From Nitrospirota bacterium (GTDB taxonomy: Bacteria; Nitrospirota; Thermodesulfovibrionia; Thermodesulfovibrionales; Dissulfurispiraceae), in contig JAFGXL010000016.1 in assembly GCA_016936655.1 (NCBI GenBank), positions 1 through 64,000 on the forward strand: a DNA stretch of 64,000 nt, written 5' to 3'. A program made the position numbers and the translations under genes. Positions 18,724 to 27,692 of this stretch are shown here, piece after piece. Each line of letters begins with the position of its first letter. The stretch's first letter is position 1. The notes beneath the pieces are model-generated. The model worked only from the letters and a program-made list of their open reading frames with translations. It had not been told where the DNA came from and ran no database searches.

Positions 18724-20601
18724 ATGAAGACCCACAGAATTAGTGTAATGTTATGCGGAGGCACTGGTTGTATAGCCAGCGGCAGTATGAAGCTGCGTGA
18801 CGCGATGGTTGAAGAGATTAAAAAAAGGGGGCTTCAGGATGAGGTGAATGTGGTACTTACAGGCTGCAACGGATTCTGCGCCCAAGGCCCTGTCATGACC
18901 ATATATCCTGAAGATATTTTTTACCAGAAAGTTACTGTTGATGATATACCGCTGATAGTTGAAGAGCATTTTATAAAAGGCAGGCCTGTAGAAAAGCTGT
19001 TTTATAAAGAGCCTGTTAAAAAGAAGGTTATCCCTCTTATGCGCGATATCCCTTTCTTCAGCTTGCAGGTGCTTCGCGCTCTTAGAAACAAGGGACTTAT
19101 AGATGCAGAAAAAATAGATGAGTATATAGCAAGGGACGGGTATCAGGCTGCTGCAAAGGCTATAACTCAGATGACTTCTGAACAGATAATAGATGAGATG
19201 AAGCGCTCAGGCCTGCGCGGCAGGGGCGGAGCTGGATTTCCTGCAGGACTTAAGTGGGAGCTATGCGCAAAAGTTGAAGGAGATCAGAAGTATATCCTCT
19301 GCAACGGAGATGAAGGCGATCCAGGCGCTTTTATGGACAGAAGCATAATGGAGGCGGATCCGCATGTTGTTCTTGAGGGCATGCTTATAGGTGCTAAGGC
19401 TATAGGAGCAAGTAAGGGCTATATATATGTAAGAGCAGAATATCCTCTTGCAGTTCAGAGGCTTAAAATAGCTATAGATCAGGCTAAGGAATACGGACTT
19501 CTTGGAGACAATATACTCGGCACTGACTTTAGCCTTGACATCGAAATATATCTGGGAGCAGGCGCTTTTGTCTGCGGAGAAGAGACAGCGCTCATGCGCT
19601 CAATTGAAGGAGAGCGCGGCATGCCCAGGCCAAGGCCTCCATTCCCTGCCCAAAAGGGGTTGTGGGATAAGCCCTCTGTGCTTAACAATGTAGAGACATA
19701 TGCAAACATCCCGATGATAATACTCAAAGGTGCAGACTGGTTCAGAAGCATGGGCACAGAAAAGTCTGCTGGTACAAAGGTGTTTGCACTCAGCGGCGCA
19801 ATAAATAACATAGGATTGATTGAAGTGCCTATGGGCATTCCGCTCAGGCAGATAATATATGACATAGGCGGCGGCATACCTAAGGGAAGAAAGTTTAAGG
19901 CTGTGCAGCTTGGCGGCCCCTCAGGAGGCTGTATGCCAGAGCCGCTGCTTGATACCCCGGTCACTTATGAAGATATTGTCCAGACAGGAGCCATAGTCGG
20001 ATCAGGCGGTATGGTTGTTATGGATAATTTTAACTGCATGGTTAATGTGGCTAAGTTCTTTCTCGAATTTACAGCAGATGAATCCTGCGGCAAATGTACG
20101 CCATGCAGGGTAGGCACTACAGTCATGCTCGACATCCTCACCAGAATTACTGAGGGTAAAGGACATGAAGGAGACATAGAACTGCTCCAGAGCATGTCGA
20201 AGGATATAATCGAGAGCTCGCTCTGCGGATTGGGGCAGACTGCGCCGAATCCGGTTCTGACCACGATCAAGTATTTCAGAGATGAATATGAATCTCACAT
20301 AAATGAAAAGTGGTGTAAAACAGGAGTATGCAGAGATCTATGCACATTTTATATAAACAAGGAAAAGTGCATAGGCTGCGGAGCCTGCGCGCGTGCATGC
20401 CCCAAAAAGGCGATATCAGGAGAGAAGAAGAAACCGCACGAAATTGATCAGAATATGTGCATTCAATGCAGGGTCTGCTATGAAACATGCAAATTCGACT
20501 CTGTAATGATTGGACCAAGGAGCATGAGAGAGGAGCTTAAGAAGAAGGAGGAGAAGGAGCAGACAACTGACGCTGAACCCCAGAGTGTTGAGACTGCCTG
20601 A
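18724..20601 (+). CDS. NuoF/HndC/HydB-like NAD(P)H-binding flavoprotein with extra Fe-S domains
   Basis: A 625-residue subunit. Residues 1-100 form a thioredoxin-like [2Fe-2S] domain with CGGTGC and CNGFC. The NuoF core follows: FMN/NADH loops GRGGAGFPAGLKW, CNGDEGDPGAFMDRS and GAGAFVCGEETALM, then an SLBB region, and a [4Fe-4S] site with SCGKCTPCRVG and SLCGLGQ. The last 90 residues are a two-cluster ferredoxin: CIGCGACARACP and CIQCRVCYETC. This is the composition of the flavin subunit in HndC, electron-bifurcating HydB and related dehydrogenases. It oxidises or reduces NAD(P)H in the cytoplasm. I chose the ATG at 18724 (GGAGAGCTGAG upstream); longer readings overlap the HndB-like gene. The tail is Lys/Glu-rich. 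Confidence 0.92.
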   Translation: MKTHRISVMLCGGTGCIASGSMKLRDAMVEEIKKRGLQDEVNVVLTGCNGFCAQGPVMTIYPEDIFYQKVTVDDIPLIVEEHFIKGRPVEKLFYKEPVKKKVIPLMRDIPFFSLQVLRALRNKGLIDAEKIDEYIARDGYQAAAKAITQMTSEQIIDEMKRSGLRGRGGAGFPAGLKWELCAKVEGDQKYILCNGDEGDPGAFMDRSIMEADPHVVLEGMLIGAKAIGASKGYIYVRAEYPLAVQRLKIAIDQAKEYGLLGDNILGTDFSLDIEIYLGAGAFVCGEETALMRSIEGERGMPRPRPPFPAQKGLWDKPSVLNNVETYANIPMIILKGADWFRSMGTEKSAGTKVFALSGAINNIGLIEVPMGIPLRQIIYDIGGGIPKGRKFKAVQLGGPSGGCMPEPLLDTPVTYEDIVQTGAIVGSGGMVVMDNFNCMVNVAKFFLEFTADESCGKCTPCRVGTTVMLDILTRITEGKGHEGDIELLQSMSKDIIESSLCGLGQTAPNPVLTTIKYFRDEYESHINEKWCKTGVCRDLCTFYINKEKCIGCGACARACPKKAISGEKKKPHEIDQNMCIQCRVCYETCKFDSVMIGPRSMREELKKKEEKEQTTDAEPQSVETA

Positions 20602-20607
20602 TCTATA

Positions 20608-23145
20608 ATGAAAATGAAAGAAGAAAAGATTATAAATTTTATGATAAATGATATGCCTGTTAAAGCGAAGGAAGGCACTAGTGTACTCAGAGCCGCTCTG
20701 GACAATGGCATATACATTCCACATTTCTGCTATGACAAAAGACTCGAGGTTTATGGTGGATGCAGGCTGTGCCTTGTTGACATAAAAGGCGGGCGCAAAC
20801 TTGTTACATCATGCACAACAGCTGTGCAGGAAGGCATGGAAGTTTATACAGAGACACCAAAGGTTATATCCGCCAGAAAGACTGTGCTGGAGCTGCTGCT
20901 TGTTCATCATCCTTTAGACTGTCCTGTCTGTGACAAGGCTGGAGAGTGTCAGCTTCAGGATCTTGCTTTCAAATATGGAGCATCTGAAGGCAGATTCAGC
21001 GCCCAGAGAAAGAAAGACCCTGAGAGGCTAGATGCCCCTGTTGTACAGAGAAATACAAACAGATGCATACTCTGCGGCAAGTGCGTAAAGGTCTGTTATG
21101 AACATCAGGGCGTTGGCGCCATTGAGCTTATAGGCAGAGGATTTAAAACAAAAGTTAGCCCAGCGTTCGAAGAAACACTTAACTGCGAATTTTGCGGCCA
21201 GTGTATAGATGCATGTCCTGTAGGCGCTCTCAATAGCAGCTACTATAGGCATGTATCAAGAGCATGGTATCTAAAAGACCATGATATGCCTTGTCCTTAC
21301 TGCGGCTGCGGCTGTATAACCACTCTTAGTATGAGAGACGGCAAGATTGTGAGGGCAAAAGGAGTGGAAGGCAAAGGGCAGAATGATGGCAATCTTTGCA
21401 GCAGGGGCAGGTATGGTTTCGACTTTATCAGCTCACCTCAGAGGCTTACAAAACCGCTTATGAGAAAAGATAGCCTCTATTCAAACAATATAGTTTCATC
21501 TGAAGGGTCAACATGTAATGATAATCCTTTTATAGAAACATCATGGGACGAGGCTCTGGATTTTATAGCAAAAAAGATGTCTCAAATAGCATCAGAGCAC
21601 GGACATGAAAAGATTGGCGCAATAGGATCGCAGCGGTGCACAACAGAAGACAATTTTATGCTCCAGAAATTTATAAAAGAGAGTATTGGAAGCAGCAACG
21701 TAGATTCAGCTGCGCTTTTTGGATACGAAAAAGCCTCCAGATCGTTTGAATCGGTCTTCGGTCAGAGGCTGAGGCATATTTCTTGGGATGCTCCGCTGAG
21801 CGCAGATTTTATGCTTGTTGTAGAATCAGACATTACATCTTTGCTGCCTGTGTGGGGATTGAAGTTTCTTGAGTCAAAAAGAAAAGGCTCAAGGCTTGTG
21901 GTTGCAGATGCAAAAAAGACCAAACTTTCACGCCACAGCAGCAGCTGGCTCAGGATAACACCTGGTAGCGGTACAGCCCTGATAAACGGGATGATAAACG
22001 TCTTGATAAGAGAAGAGCTCTACAATAAATCTGCTGCTGAAGATGTGGCTGGTTTCATAGAACTTCGCAGCAGCCTTAAGGAATTTACTCCTGACGTCGC
22101 AGCAAAGGCTTCAGGTGTAACAGCTGATGAGATTGTAAATCTTGCAAGGGAGTATGCTTCTGCCAAAGAGAGAATTATTGCCATAACAGCTTGCGCTTCT
22201 GAAAATACAAAGAGCAGCTCCCTGTTTGTAGCTGCTGCCAATATGGCTATGCTTATGGGTGACGGTCCTGAGTCTCTGCAGGTGCCTGCTGAACATTCAA
22301 ATACTCTCAGCATGATTGCATCAGGAGTTCAGGCTGGAGTGAACGGGAAAAATGCATACGAGATGCTCTATCAATCAAATACGCTGAGAGCGCTTTATAT
22401 TGTCGGAGAAGATCCTCTTGTAATGATGCCTGACACAACAGCAGTAGAAAATAATCTTAAGTCTCTCGATTTTCTTGTTGTGCAGGATATATTTATGACT
22501 GATACAGCAAAAATGGCTGATGTTGTGCTGCCTGCTGCTGCATGGGCAGAAAAAGAGGGGCATTTTATTTCTGCAACAGGCAATGTGCAGAAGCTGGAAA
22601 AGATATGCAGCTCTCCCGGTGAGGCCAAGCCCGACTGGGAAGTCTTCTCAATGCTTATAAAAAAGATGGACAGCAGGGCTGGGCTTATGAGTTTTAGTGA
22701 TGTGAGCATGGAGGCTCAGTTAAAAGCATCTTCATTCATGGCGAGATTAGAAAGAAGCAAGGGACGTCCTGGATTTATTCCTGTTGAACTAACTATTGCT
22801 GAAGAGCCTGATTCACAGTATCCATTCAGGCTGGTTACATCAACAATACTTCAGCACTCAGGTTCGTTCTCCATGTTGTCAAAAAATCTGGATGCTATAG
22901 CATCCGAGCCGTATATCCAGATAAATTCTGCTGATGCATCAAGGTTGTCTATAAATCCAGACGCATTTATAGAGATCTCTTCAAGAAGAGGATCTGCTGT
23001 TGCAAAGGCTGTTGTTTCAGATGAAGTCCCAGAGGGCACATTGTTTGCGCCAGTGCACTTCTCATCTGCAAGGATAAATGCTTTGACATATGCAGCGGTT
23101 GACGGCAGAGTGCCGCTTGCAGCAGTAAAGATAACAAAGATATAG
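20608..23145 (+). CDS. NuoG/NAD-formate-dehydrogenase-alpha-like large subunit without the Mo-ligand residue
   Basis: An 845-residue iron-sulfur subunit. In order: a plant-type [2Fe-2S] domain (FCYDKRLEVYGGCRLC), the His/Cys cluster (HHPLDCPVCDKAGEC), two [4Fe-4S] sites (CILCGKCVKVC and CEFCGQCIDACP), a molybdopterin-type [4Fe-4S] site (CPYCGCGC, then GNLCSRGRYG), a large molybdopterin-oxidoreductase fold, and a C-terminal dinucleotide-binding domain (PFRLVTSTILQHSGSF). Formate dehydrogenases carry Cys or Sec followed by His after the NxDHCARL segment; here the region reads NVDSAALFGYEKAS, with neither, and there is no in-frame TGA. It therefore resembles NuoG in lacking a catalytic molybdenum site, although the FDH layout is kept. 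Likely the electron-accepting arm of the complex formed with the two preceding subunits. Confidence 0.87.
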   Translation: MKMKEEKIINFMINDMPVKAKEGTSVLRAALDNGIYIPHFCYDKRLEVYGGCRLCLVDIKGGRKLVTSCTTAVQEGMEVYTETPKVISARKTVLELLLVHHPLDCPVCDKAGECQLQDLAFKYGASEGRFSAQRKKDPERLDAPVVQRNTNRCILCGKCVKVCYEHQGVGAIELIGRGFKTKVSPAFEETLNCEFCGQCIDACPVGALNSSYYRHVSRAWYLKDHDMPCPYCGCGCITTLSMRDGKIVRAKGVEGKGQNDGNLCSRGRYGFDFISSPQRLTKPLMRKDSLYSNNIVSSEGSTCNDNPFIETSWDEALDFIAKKMSQIASEHGHEKIGAIGSQRCTTEDNFMLQKFIKESIGSSNVDSAALFGYEKASRSFESVFGQRLRHISWDAPLSADFMLVVESDITSLLPVWGLKFLESKRKGSRLVVADAKKTKLSRHSSSWLRITPGSGTALINGMINVLIREELYNKSAAEDVAGFIELRSSLKEFTPDVAAKASGVTADEIVNLAREYASAKERIIAITACASENTKSSSLFVAAANMAMLMGDGPESLQVPAEHSNTLSMIASGVQAGVNGKNAYEMLYQSNTLRALYIVGEDPLVMMPDTTAVENNLKSLDFLVVQDIFMTDTAKMADVVLPAAAWAEKEGHFISATGNVQKLEKICSSPGEAKPDWEVFSMLIKKMDSRAGLMSFSDVSMEAQLKASSFMARLERSKGRPGFIPVELTIAEEPDSQYPFRLVTSTILQHSGSFSMLSKNLDAIASEPYIQINSADASRLSINPDAFIEISSRRGSAVAKAVVSDEVPEGTLFAPVHFSSARINALTYAAVDGRVPLAAVKITKI

Positions 23146-23235
23146 TATGCTTTCTATTGACTGGGCAAGTCCCAGCATATAGTATCCGGCAGCATGAGCG
23201 CATCCTGCTAAAAATAATAAGAGGGTTAACTGATA

Positions 23236-24021
23236 ATGAACGGGTTTATAAAAAAAATGATAATGAAAAACAACGGGCATGCTGACTCCGGCAGCAGCGG
23301 ATGCGCTGTGCTTGCAGAGCAGGAAGATCTTATAGCCATTGAAAGAAGGCTGAAAGTATCTGTAAACGGAAAAGAGCTGCTAAGCCTTTATTGCACTCCT
23401 GTTATGGTCAGAGAGCTTGTTGTCGGCATGTTTATGACAGAGAATATTATCAATGGCGGCTGGTGTGCTGAGAGGATGACTATTGAGTATGGAGACGATG
23501 TGCTTGTTGATATTCCTGCAGAGGGAGAGGTTGTATCCGATGGAGCTGTCATAACATCAGGATGCATAGGCGGCATAACATTTCCAAAAAGACTCAAGCT
23601 CGAAAAGTGTGATGATCCATATAGAATATCTGCAGAAGATCTGAAAGTTCTCTTCAGAAAATTTCAGAATGCATCTGAGTTATACAAACAAACAGGCTGT
23701 GTGCATAGCGCCGGATTAAGTGACGGCAAGGATATTTTGTGTATAGCTGAAGATATAGGCAGGCATAATGCTGTAGACAAAATTATAGGTTACGCAATTT
23801 TGGAAAGTTTGCCTTTTGAGGGCAAGATAATGCTGGCCAGCGGAAGGCTTTCATCAGAAATCGTCTCAAAATGCGCCAAATGGAAAATTCCTATTGTGGC
23901 TAGCCGCACATCTCCTACCAGCCTTGCTGTAGAAATTGCTGAAAAAAATGGAGTAACTGTTGTGGGATTTATAAGGGCTGATAGGTTTAATGTATATTCA
24001 GCTCCAGAGAGGATTTGTTAG
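23236..24021 (+). CDS. fdhD: Formate dehydrogenase accessory sulfurtransferase FdhD
   Basis: A 261-residue protein of the FdhD family, which moves sulfur from a cysteine desulfurase onto the molybdenum cofactor of formate dehydrogenase. Seen motifs: PVMVRELVVGMFMTENII near residue 55, the active-site loop ITSGCIGGITF with one Cys (other members have C-x-x-C or a single Cys), TGCVHSAGL, IAEDIGRHNAVDKIIG, LASGRLSSEIVSKCA, and IPIVASRTSPTSLAVE. GAGGG precedes the ATG. It is 90 bases after the NuoG-like gene on the same strand. Its presence beside a subunit lacking the Mo ligand is odd. The coding end forms part of a perfect hairpin. Confidence 0.92.
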   Translation: MNGFIKKMIMKNNGHADSGSSGCAVLAEQEDLIAIERRLKVSVNGKELLSLYCTPVMVRELVVGMFMTENIINGGWCAERMTIEYGDDVLVDIPAEGEVVSDGAVITSGCIGGITFPKRLKLEKCDDPYRISAEDLKVLFRKFQNASELYKQTGCVHSAGLSDGKDILCIAEDIGRHNAVDKIIGYAILESLPFEGKIMLASGRLSSEIVSKCAKWKIPIVASRTSPTSLAVEIAEKNGVTVVGFIRADRFNVYSAPERIC

Positions 24022-24033
24022 AATCCTCTCTGG
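24004..24033. repeat. Perfect inverted repeat across the fdhD stop codon
   Basis: Arms CCAGAGAGGATT (24004-24015) and AATCCTCTCTGG (24022-24033) form a 12-base-pair stem with a 6-base loop that contains the TAG stop. It lies between convergent fdhD and galE. There is no strong T run on either side, so it may be a weak terminator or an RNA 3'-end stabiliser. Confidence 0.55.
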
Positions 24034-24036
24034 TAG

Positions 24037-25035
<999 letters not shown>

Positions 25036-25147
25036 CTAATATAACTTAATGAGACTGTATTATTGAAGCAGTGCATGATATAATTATCTCGGTTGTCTGG
25101 CTTATAACTTTAGGATTTAAATATTTTGTGACTACCGGAGGATGCAG

Positions 25148-26305
25148 ATGAAGATTAGACGCATTTTGCTTGCCGCAATATTTACAGTAACCGGCATGTT
25201 GCTGCCTGCTGCCGGTTTTTCGTATGAATTCTCCCCTACACTCTCAATAGGGCTTACCGGTAAATATAGTGATAACATTTATCTTACAAACAGCGACAGG
25301 AAAAGCGATTTTATCACCACAATATCACCTGGAATTGATCTTTCGTATAAATCGATGAAGACAGAGGTATTGCTGGGCTACCATCCGGGATTCAATTACT
25401 ACGCTTCGCATAGTGATAAGAATTATGTTTCGCATGCTCTTAATTTTGGTGCTCTGGTAAAGTTTTCTGAAAGGCTTACGCTTTCTGTCAGAGACTCTTT
25501 TATAAAATCTGAAGAGAATCAGGATATCCGTACTGTATATGAAGGGTCGCTTAACCAAAATGTAAAAAGACAGATCAACTCCTTATCTGGTGAATTAGGC
25601 TATAAGATCAGCCCAAGGCTCACATCAACCTTGAGCGGTGGGTATTCTGACACAAAAACTTCAGGCAGCGCCTCTGAAACAGGCAACTTCGAATCATACT
25701 TTGGAGGACTTTCATTGTCTTATATGCTCTCTGAAAGAACATCTGTAAGCGCAAATTATAAACATACTGTTTTTGACTACACCTCCAATGATGACTCGAG
25801 CAGTGATGCCTATACTCTGGGAATAAGCTACAAGCTTTCAGAGACCATGACTATGGCTCTGAATGGAGGCATATCCCGTACAGAATATGATGATTCAGGA
25901 AAATCTTCTACAGGTTTTACAGGCGGAGCTTCTCTCACAAAGAGGTTTGAGAGATCCAATTTTGTTTTAGCGTATAACCAGGGCATAATGCCAAACATAG
26001 AAAACAATGATACAACAAAGACCAGCACATTCAGTCTTAAATACAGCAGACGCATGACAGAGCTGCTGACAGCCGGGGCCAATGCGTTTTATGCAGTACA
26101 CAAATCAGCATCCGGTAACAATACTGATACCCGTGAAGCCGGGGCAGGAGTAAGTTTTTCGTATATGCTCTCAAAGGCTGCTTCCTTGGTTCTTGGCTAC
26201 AGCTACATTAAGCATGACGATAAGCTTACAGATATGAATGATTATCGCAACCATATAGCTATGCTCACATTTAGGTATGCTTATGGCATGAAGATGGGTA
26301 ACTGA
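25148..26305 (+). CDS. Outer-membrane beta-barrel protein, PEP-CTERM-system-associated type
   Basis: A 385-residue protein. A signal peptide (basic start, hydrophobic LLAAIFTVTGMLLPAAG, cleavage before YEFSP) precedes many alternating strands with aromatic girdles, such as LSIGLTGKYSDNIYLT and FTGGASLTKRFERSNFVLAY. It ends with the strand TFRYAYGMKMGN. This matches the outer-membrane protein often found in exosortase-A/PEP-CTERM polysaccharide loci, where it probably forms or supports an export channel. I prefer the ATG at 25148, seven bases from GGAGG; an ATG at 25142 abuts that site. Its stop overlaps the next ATG (TGATG). A possible -10 TATAAT lies at 25079-25084. Confidence 0.75.
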   Translation: MKIRRILLAAIFTVTGMLLPAAGFSYEFSPTLSIGLTGKYSDNIYLTNSDRKSDFITTISPGIDLSYKSMKTEVLLGYHPGFNYYASHSDKNYVSHALNFGALVKFSERLTLSVRDSFIKSEENQDIRTVYEGSLNQNVKRQINSLSGELGYKISPRLTSTLSGGYSDTKTSGSASETGNFESYFGGLSLSYMLSERTSVSANYKHTVFDYTSNDDSSSDAYTLGISYKLSETMTMALNGGISRTEYDDSGKSSTGFTGGASLTKRFERSNFVLAYNQGIMPNIENNDTTKTSTFSLKYSRRMTELLTAGANAFYAVHKSASGNNTDTREAGAGVSFSYMLSKAASLVLGYSYIKHDDKLTDMNDYRNHIAMLTFRYAYGMKMGN

Positions 26306-26835
26306 TGCAATGCTGCAGCTGCGCATGCAATGAGCCTGCTGCGTGCTGGATGGCTCTGCGTGTAAAATCGAGACACGAGTTTATCACAAATGCAGAACTT
26401 GCAAGAAAAGGCATAGAAACATTCCTTCCAACAATAACAAAGCTGAGGCAGTGGAAGGATAGAAAAAAGATGGTAGAGTTTCCGCTCTTTTCCGGCTACC
26501 TGTTTGTACACTCACCTGTAGATCCTGATGCAAGGGTTGCTGTACTGAAGGCCAGAGGAGCTGTAAATATCATATCGTATGGCGGAGGCTCTCCGGCAGT
26601 TGTATCTGATGATGAGATAAATGCCTTGCGGCTTATAATGGAAAGCGGCCAGCAAATCGATATATATCCACATCTTCATGAAGGAGACCGGATAAGGGTG
26701 ACAAAGGGAGCTTTAAAAGGTGCTGAGGGTATGCTTATCTCTAAAGAGTCAAACCATGTTTTTGTGGTTAATGTAGAGATTTTGAGCAGGAGCGTAGGTG
26801 TAAAAATACTTGCTGATGAGGTGGAAAAGGTTTAG
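26305..26835 (+). CDS. NusG/UpxY-like transcription antitermination protein
   Basis: A 176-residue protein with an N-terminal NusG domain (MALRVKSRHEFITNAELARKGIETFLP) and a C-terminal KOW domain (EGDRIRVTKGALKGAEGMLI). Specialised NusG paralogues of the UpxY/RfaH kind hold RNA polymerase in a processive state across long polysaccharide operons. The N terminus carries an unusual Cys-rich extension, MQCCSCACNEPAAC, in front of the domain, which is not standard. If the GTG at codon 20 (V20) or the ATG at codon 16 were used, the Cys-rich part would be lost. It overlaps the barrel gene stop by one base. The long prsT operon at 40.7 kb is a possible target. Confidence 0.82.
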   Translation: MQCCSCACNEPAACWMALRVKSRHEFITNAELARKGIETFLPTITKLRQWKDRKKMVEFPLFSGYLFVHSPVDPDARVAVLKARGAVNIISYGGGSPAVVSDDEINALRLIMESGQQIDIYPHLHEGDRIRVTKGALKGAEGMLISKESNHVFVVNVEILSRSVGVKILADEVEKV

Positions 26836-26840
26836 TCAGG

Positions 26841-27692
26841 TTATACCTTCCACTTGTATTCCAGATATCTTCTAACCTGCTCATATCCCTGCTCAAAAAG
26901 AAACTGCTTTTCATATGCAGTGAGTCCGAAATTTGTCATATTTATGTTGCCGCATGAGATCAGTATTGTATTGCTCCATTTTTCTGCGCTGACTCTCTCA
27001 TTGTCAAAAGCGGACATCATCATTCTGAAGGTTTTCCAGAAGTATCTTTTAAATGTGAGAGGCTCTTCTTTTTCAATCGGGGTTTCTTTTGAAAAAGATC
27101 TAAGAATGAGCGGCCTGCCATCTTTTGCAAACATATCTTCCACCCGCTTTACCAGCATATTGCCGTCAACAAATATGTGGCTGCTGTTATTGTAGGTAAA
27201 GTGTTTATATTCAAATACCCATGGTATGCCTATCGAAAATCTGACTGCATCAGAAACTTTTACATCAGGCGTAGTATACTGTGAAAATATAAAGGGCGTG
27301 TTGTTCTGTATGTCTGTAGCAACTACAAAAAGAGGTAGCTTGAAGTCGTCGCCAAAGGTTCTACCCTCCAGCATTTTGTCCATCCATTTTCTCACATATT
27401 CGCCTTTATAGATGCCTTTGCCGCGCCAGAGGCTAAGAAGGCTTTTGTCTCTGAATAGAGAAAGATCAACATCCATGGCGATCTTCTTCATCTCAAGCGG
27501 AGACCTGCCCAAGGCGTAGAGCGAACCGACAATGCTGCCTGCTGATGCGCCTATTATCTTGCTGACCTTGAGCCCTTTTTCTTCTATTGCAAGCAGGCCG
27601 CCTATGTATGCTGTAAAGCGTACGCCGCTGCCCAGAAGCATCAGGGTTACAGGAGCATTTTTATCGTTTTGAGTCAGTTCTAAATTTTCCAT
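26841..27692 (-). CDS. Patatin-like phospholipase
   Basis: A 283-residue serine lipid acyl hydrolase. The oxyanion/nucleophile region reads LGSGVRFTAYIGGLLAIEE, then IIGASAGSIVGSLYALG with the nucleophile Ser in G-A-S-A-G. The catalytic Asp lies in IFVDGNMLVKR, where the usual DGG/DGA reads DGN. No signal peptide is seen, so it acts in the cytoplasm or at the inner membrane. It overlaps the acyl-CoA ligase gene by 13 bases and lies downstream of it, so the two are co-translated. Release of fatty acids from phospholipid and their reactivation is a sensible joint role, which is inference. Confidence 0.85.
   Translation of the reverse strand: MENLELTQNDKNAPVTLMLLGSGVRFTAYIGGLLAIEEKGLKVSKIIGASAGSIVGSLYALGRSPLEMKKIAMDVDLSLFRDKSLLSLWRGKGIYKGEYVRKWMDKMLEGRTFGDDFKLPLFVVATDIQNNTPFIFSQYTTPDVKVSDAVRFSIGIPWVFEYKHFTYNNSSHIFVDGNMLVKRVEDMFAKDGRPLILRSFSKETPIEKEEPLTFKRYFWKTFRMMMSAFDNERVSAEKWSNTILISCGNINMTNFGLTAYEKQFLFEQGYEQVRRYLEYKWKV

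Noticed and set aside
19479-19964. Long minus-strand reading frame (161 codons) inside the NuoF-like gene
   Set aside because: It lies wholly opposite a strongly conserved gene, has no ribosome site and its translation shows no family likeness; it is a by-product of codon bias.
21661-21780. Possible selenocysteine codon in the NuoG/FdhA-like gene
   Set aside because: I read the region where FDH carries Cys/Sec; there is no TGA in frame and no Cys, so a hidden Sec does not rescue the missing ligand.
23146-23235. Riboswitch (for example molybdenum cofactor) between the NuoG-like gene and fdhD
   Set aside because: There are small inverted repeats such as CTGGG/CCCAG, but the 90-base gap is too short and shows no known riboswitch pattern.
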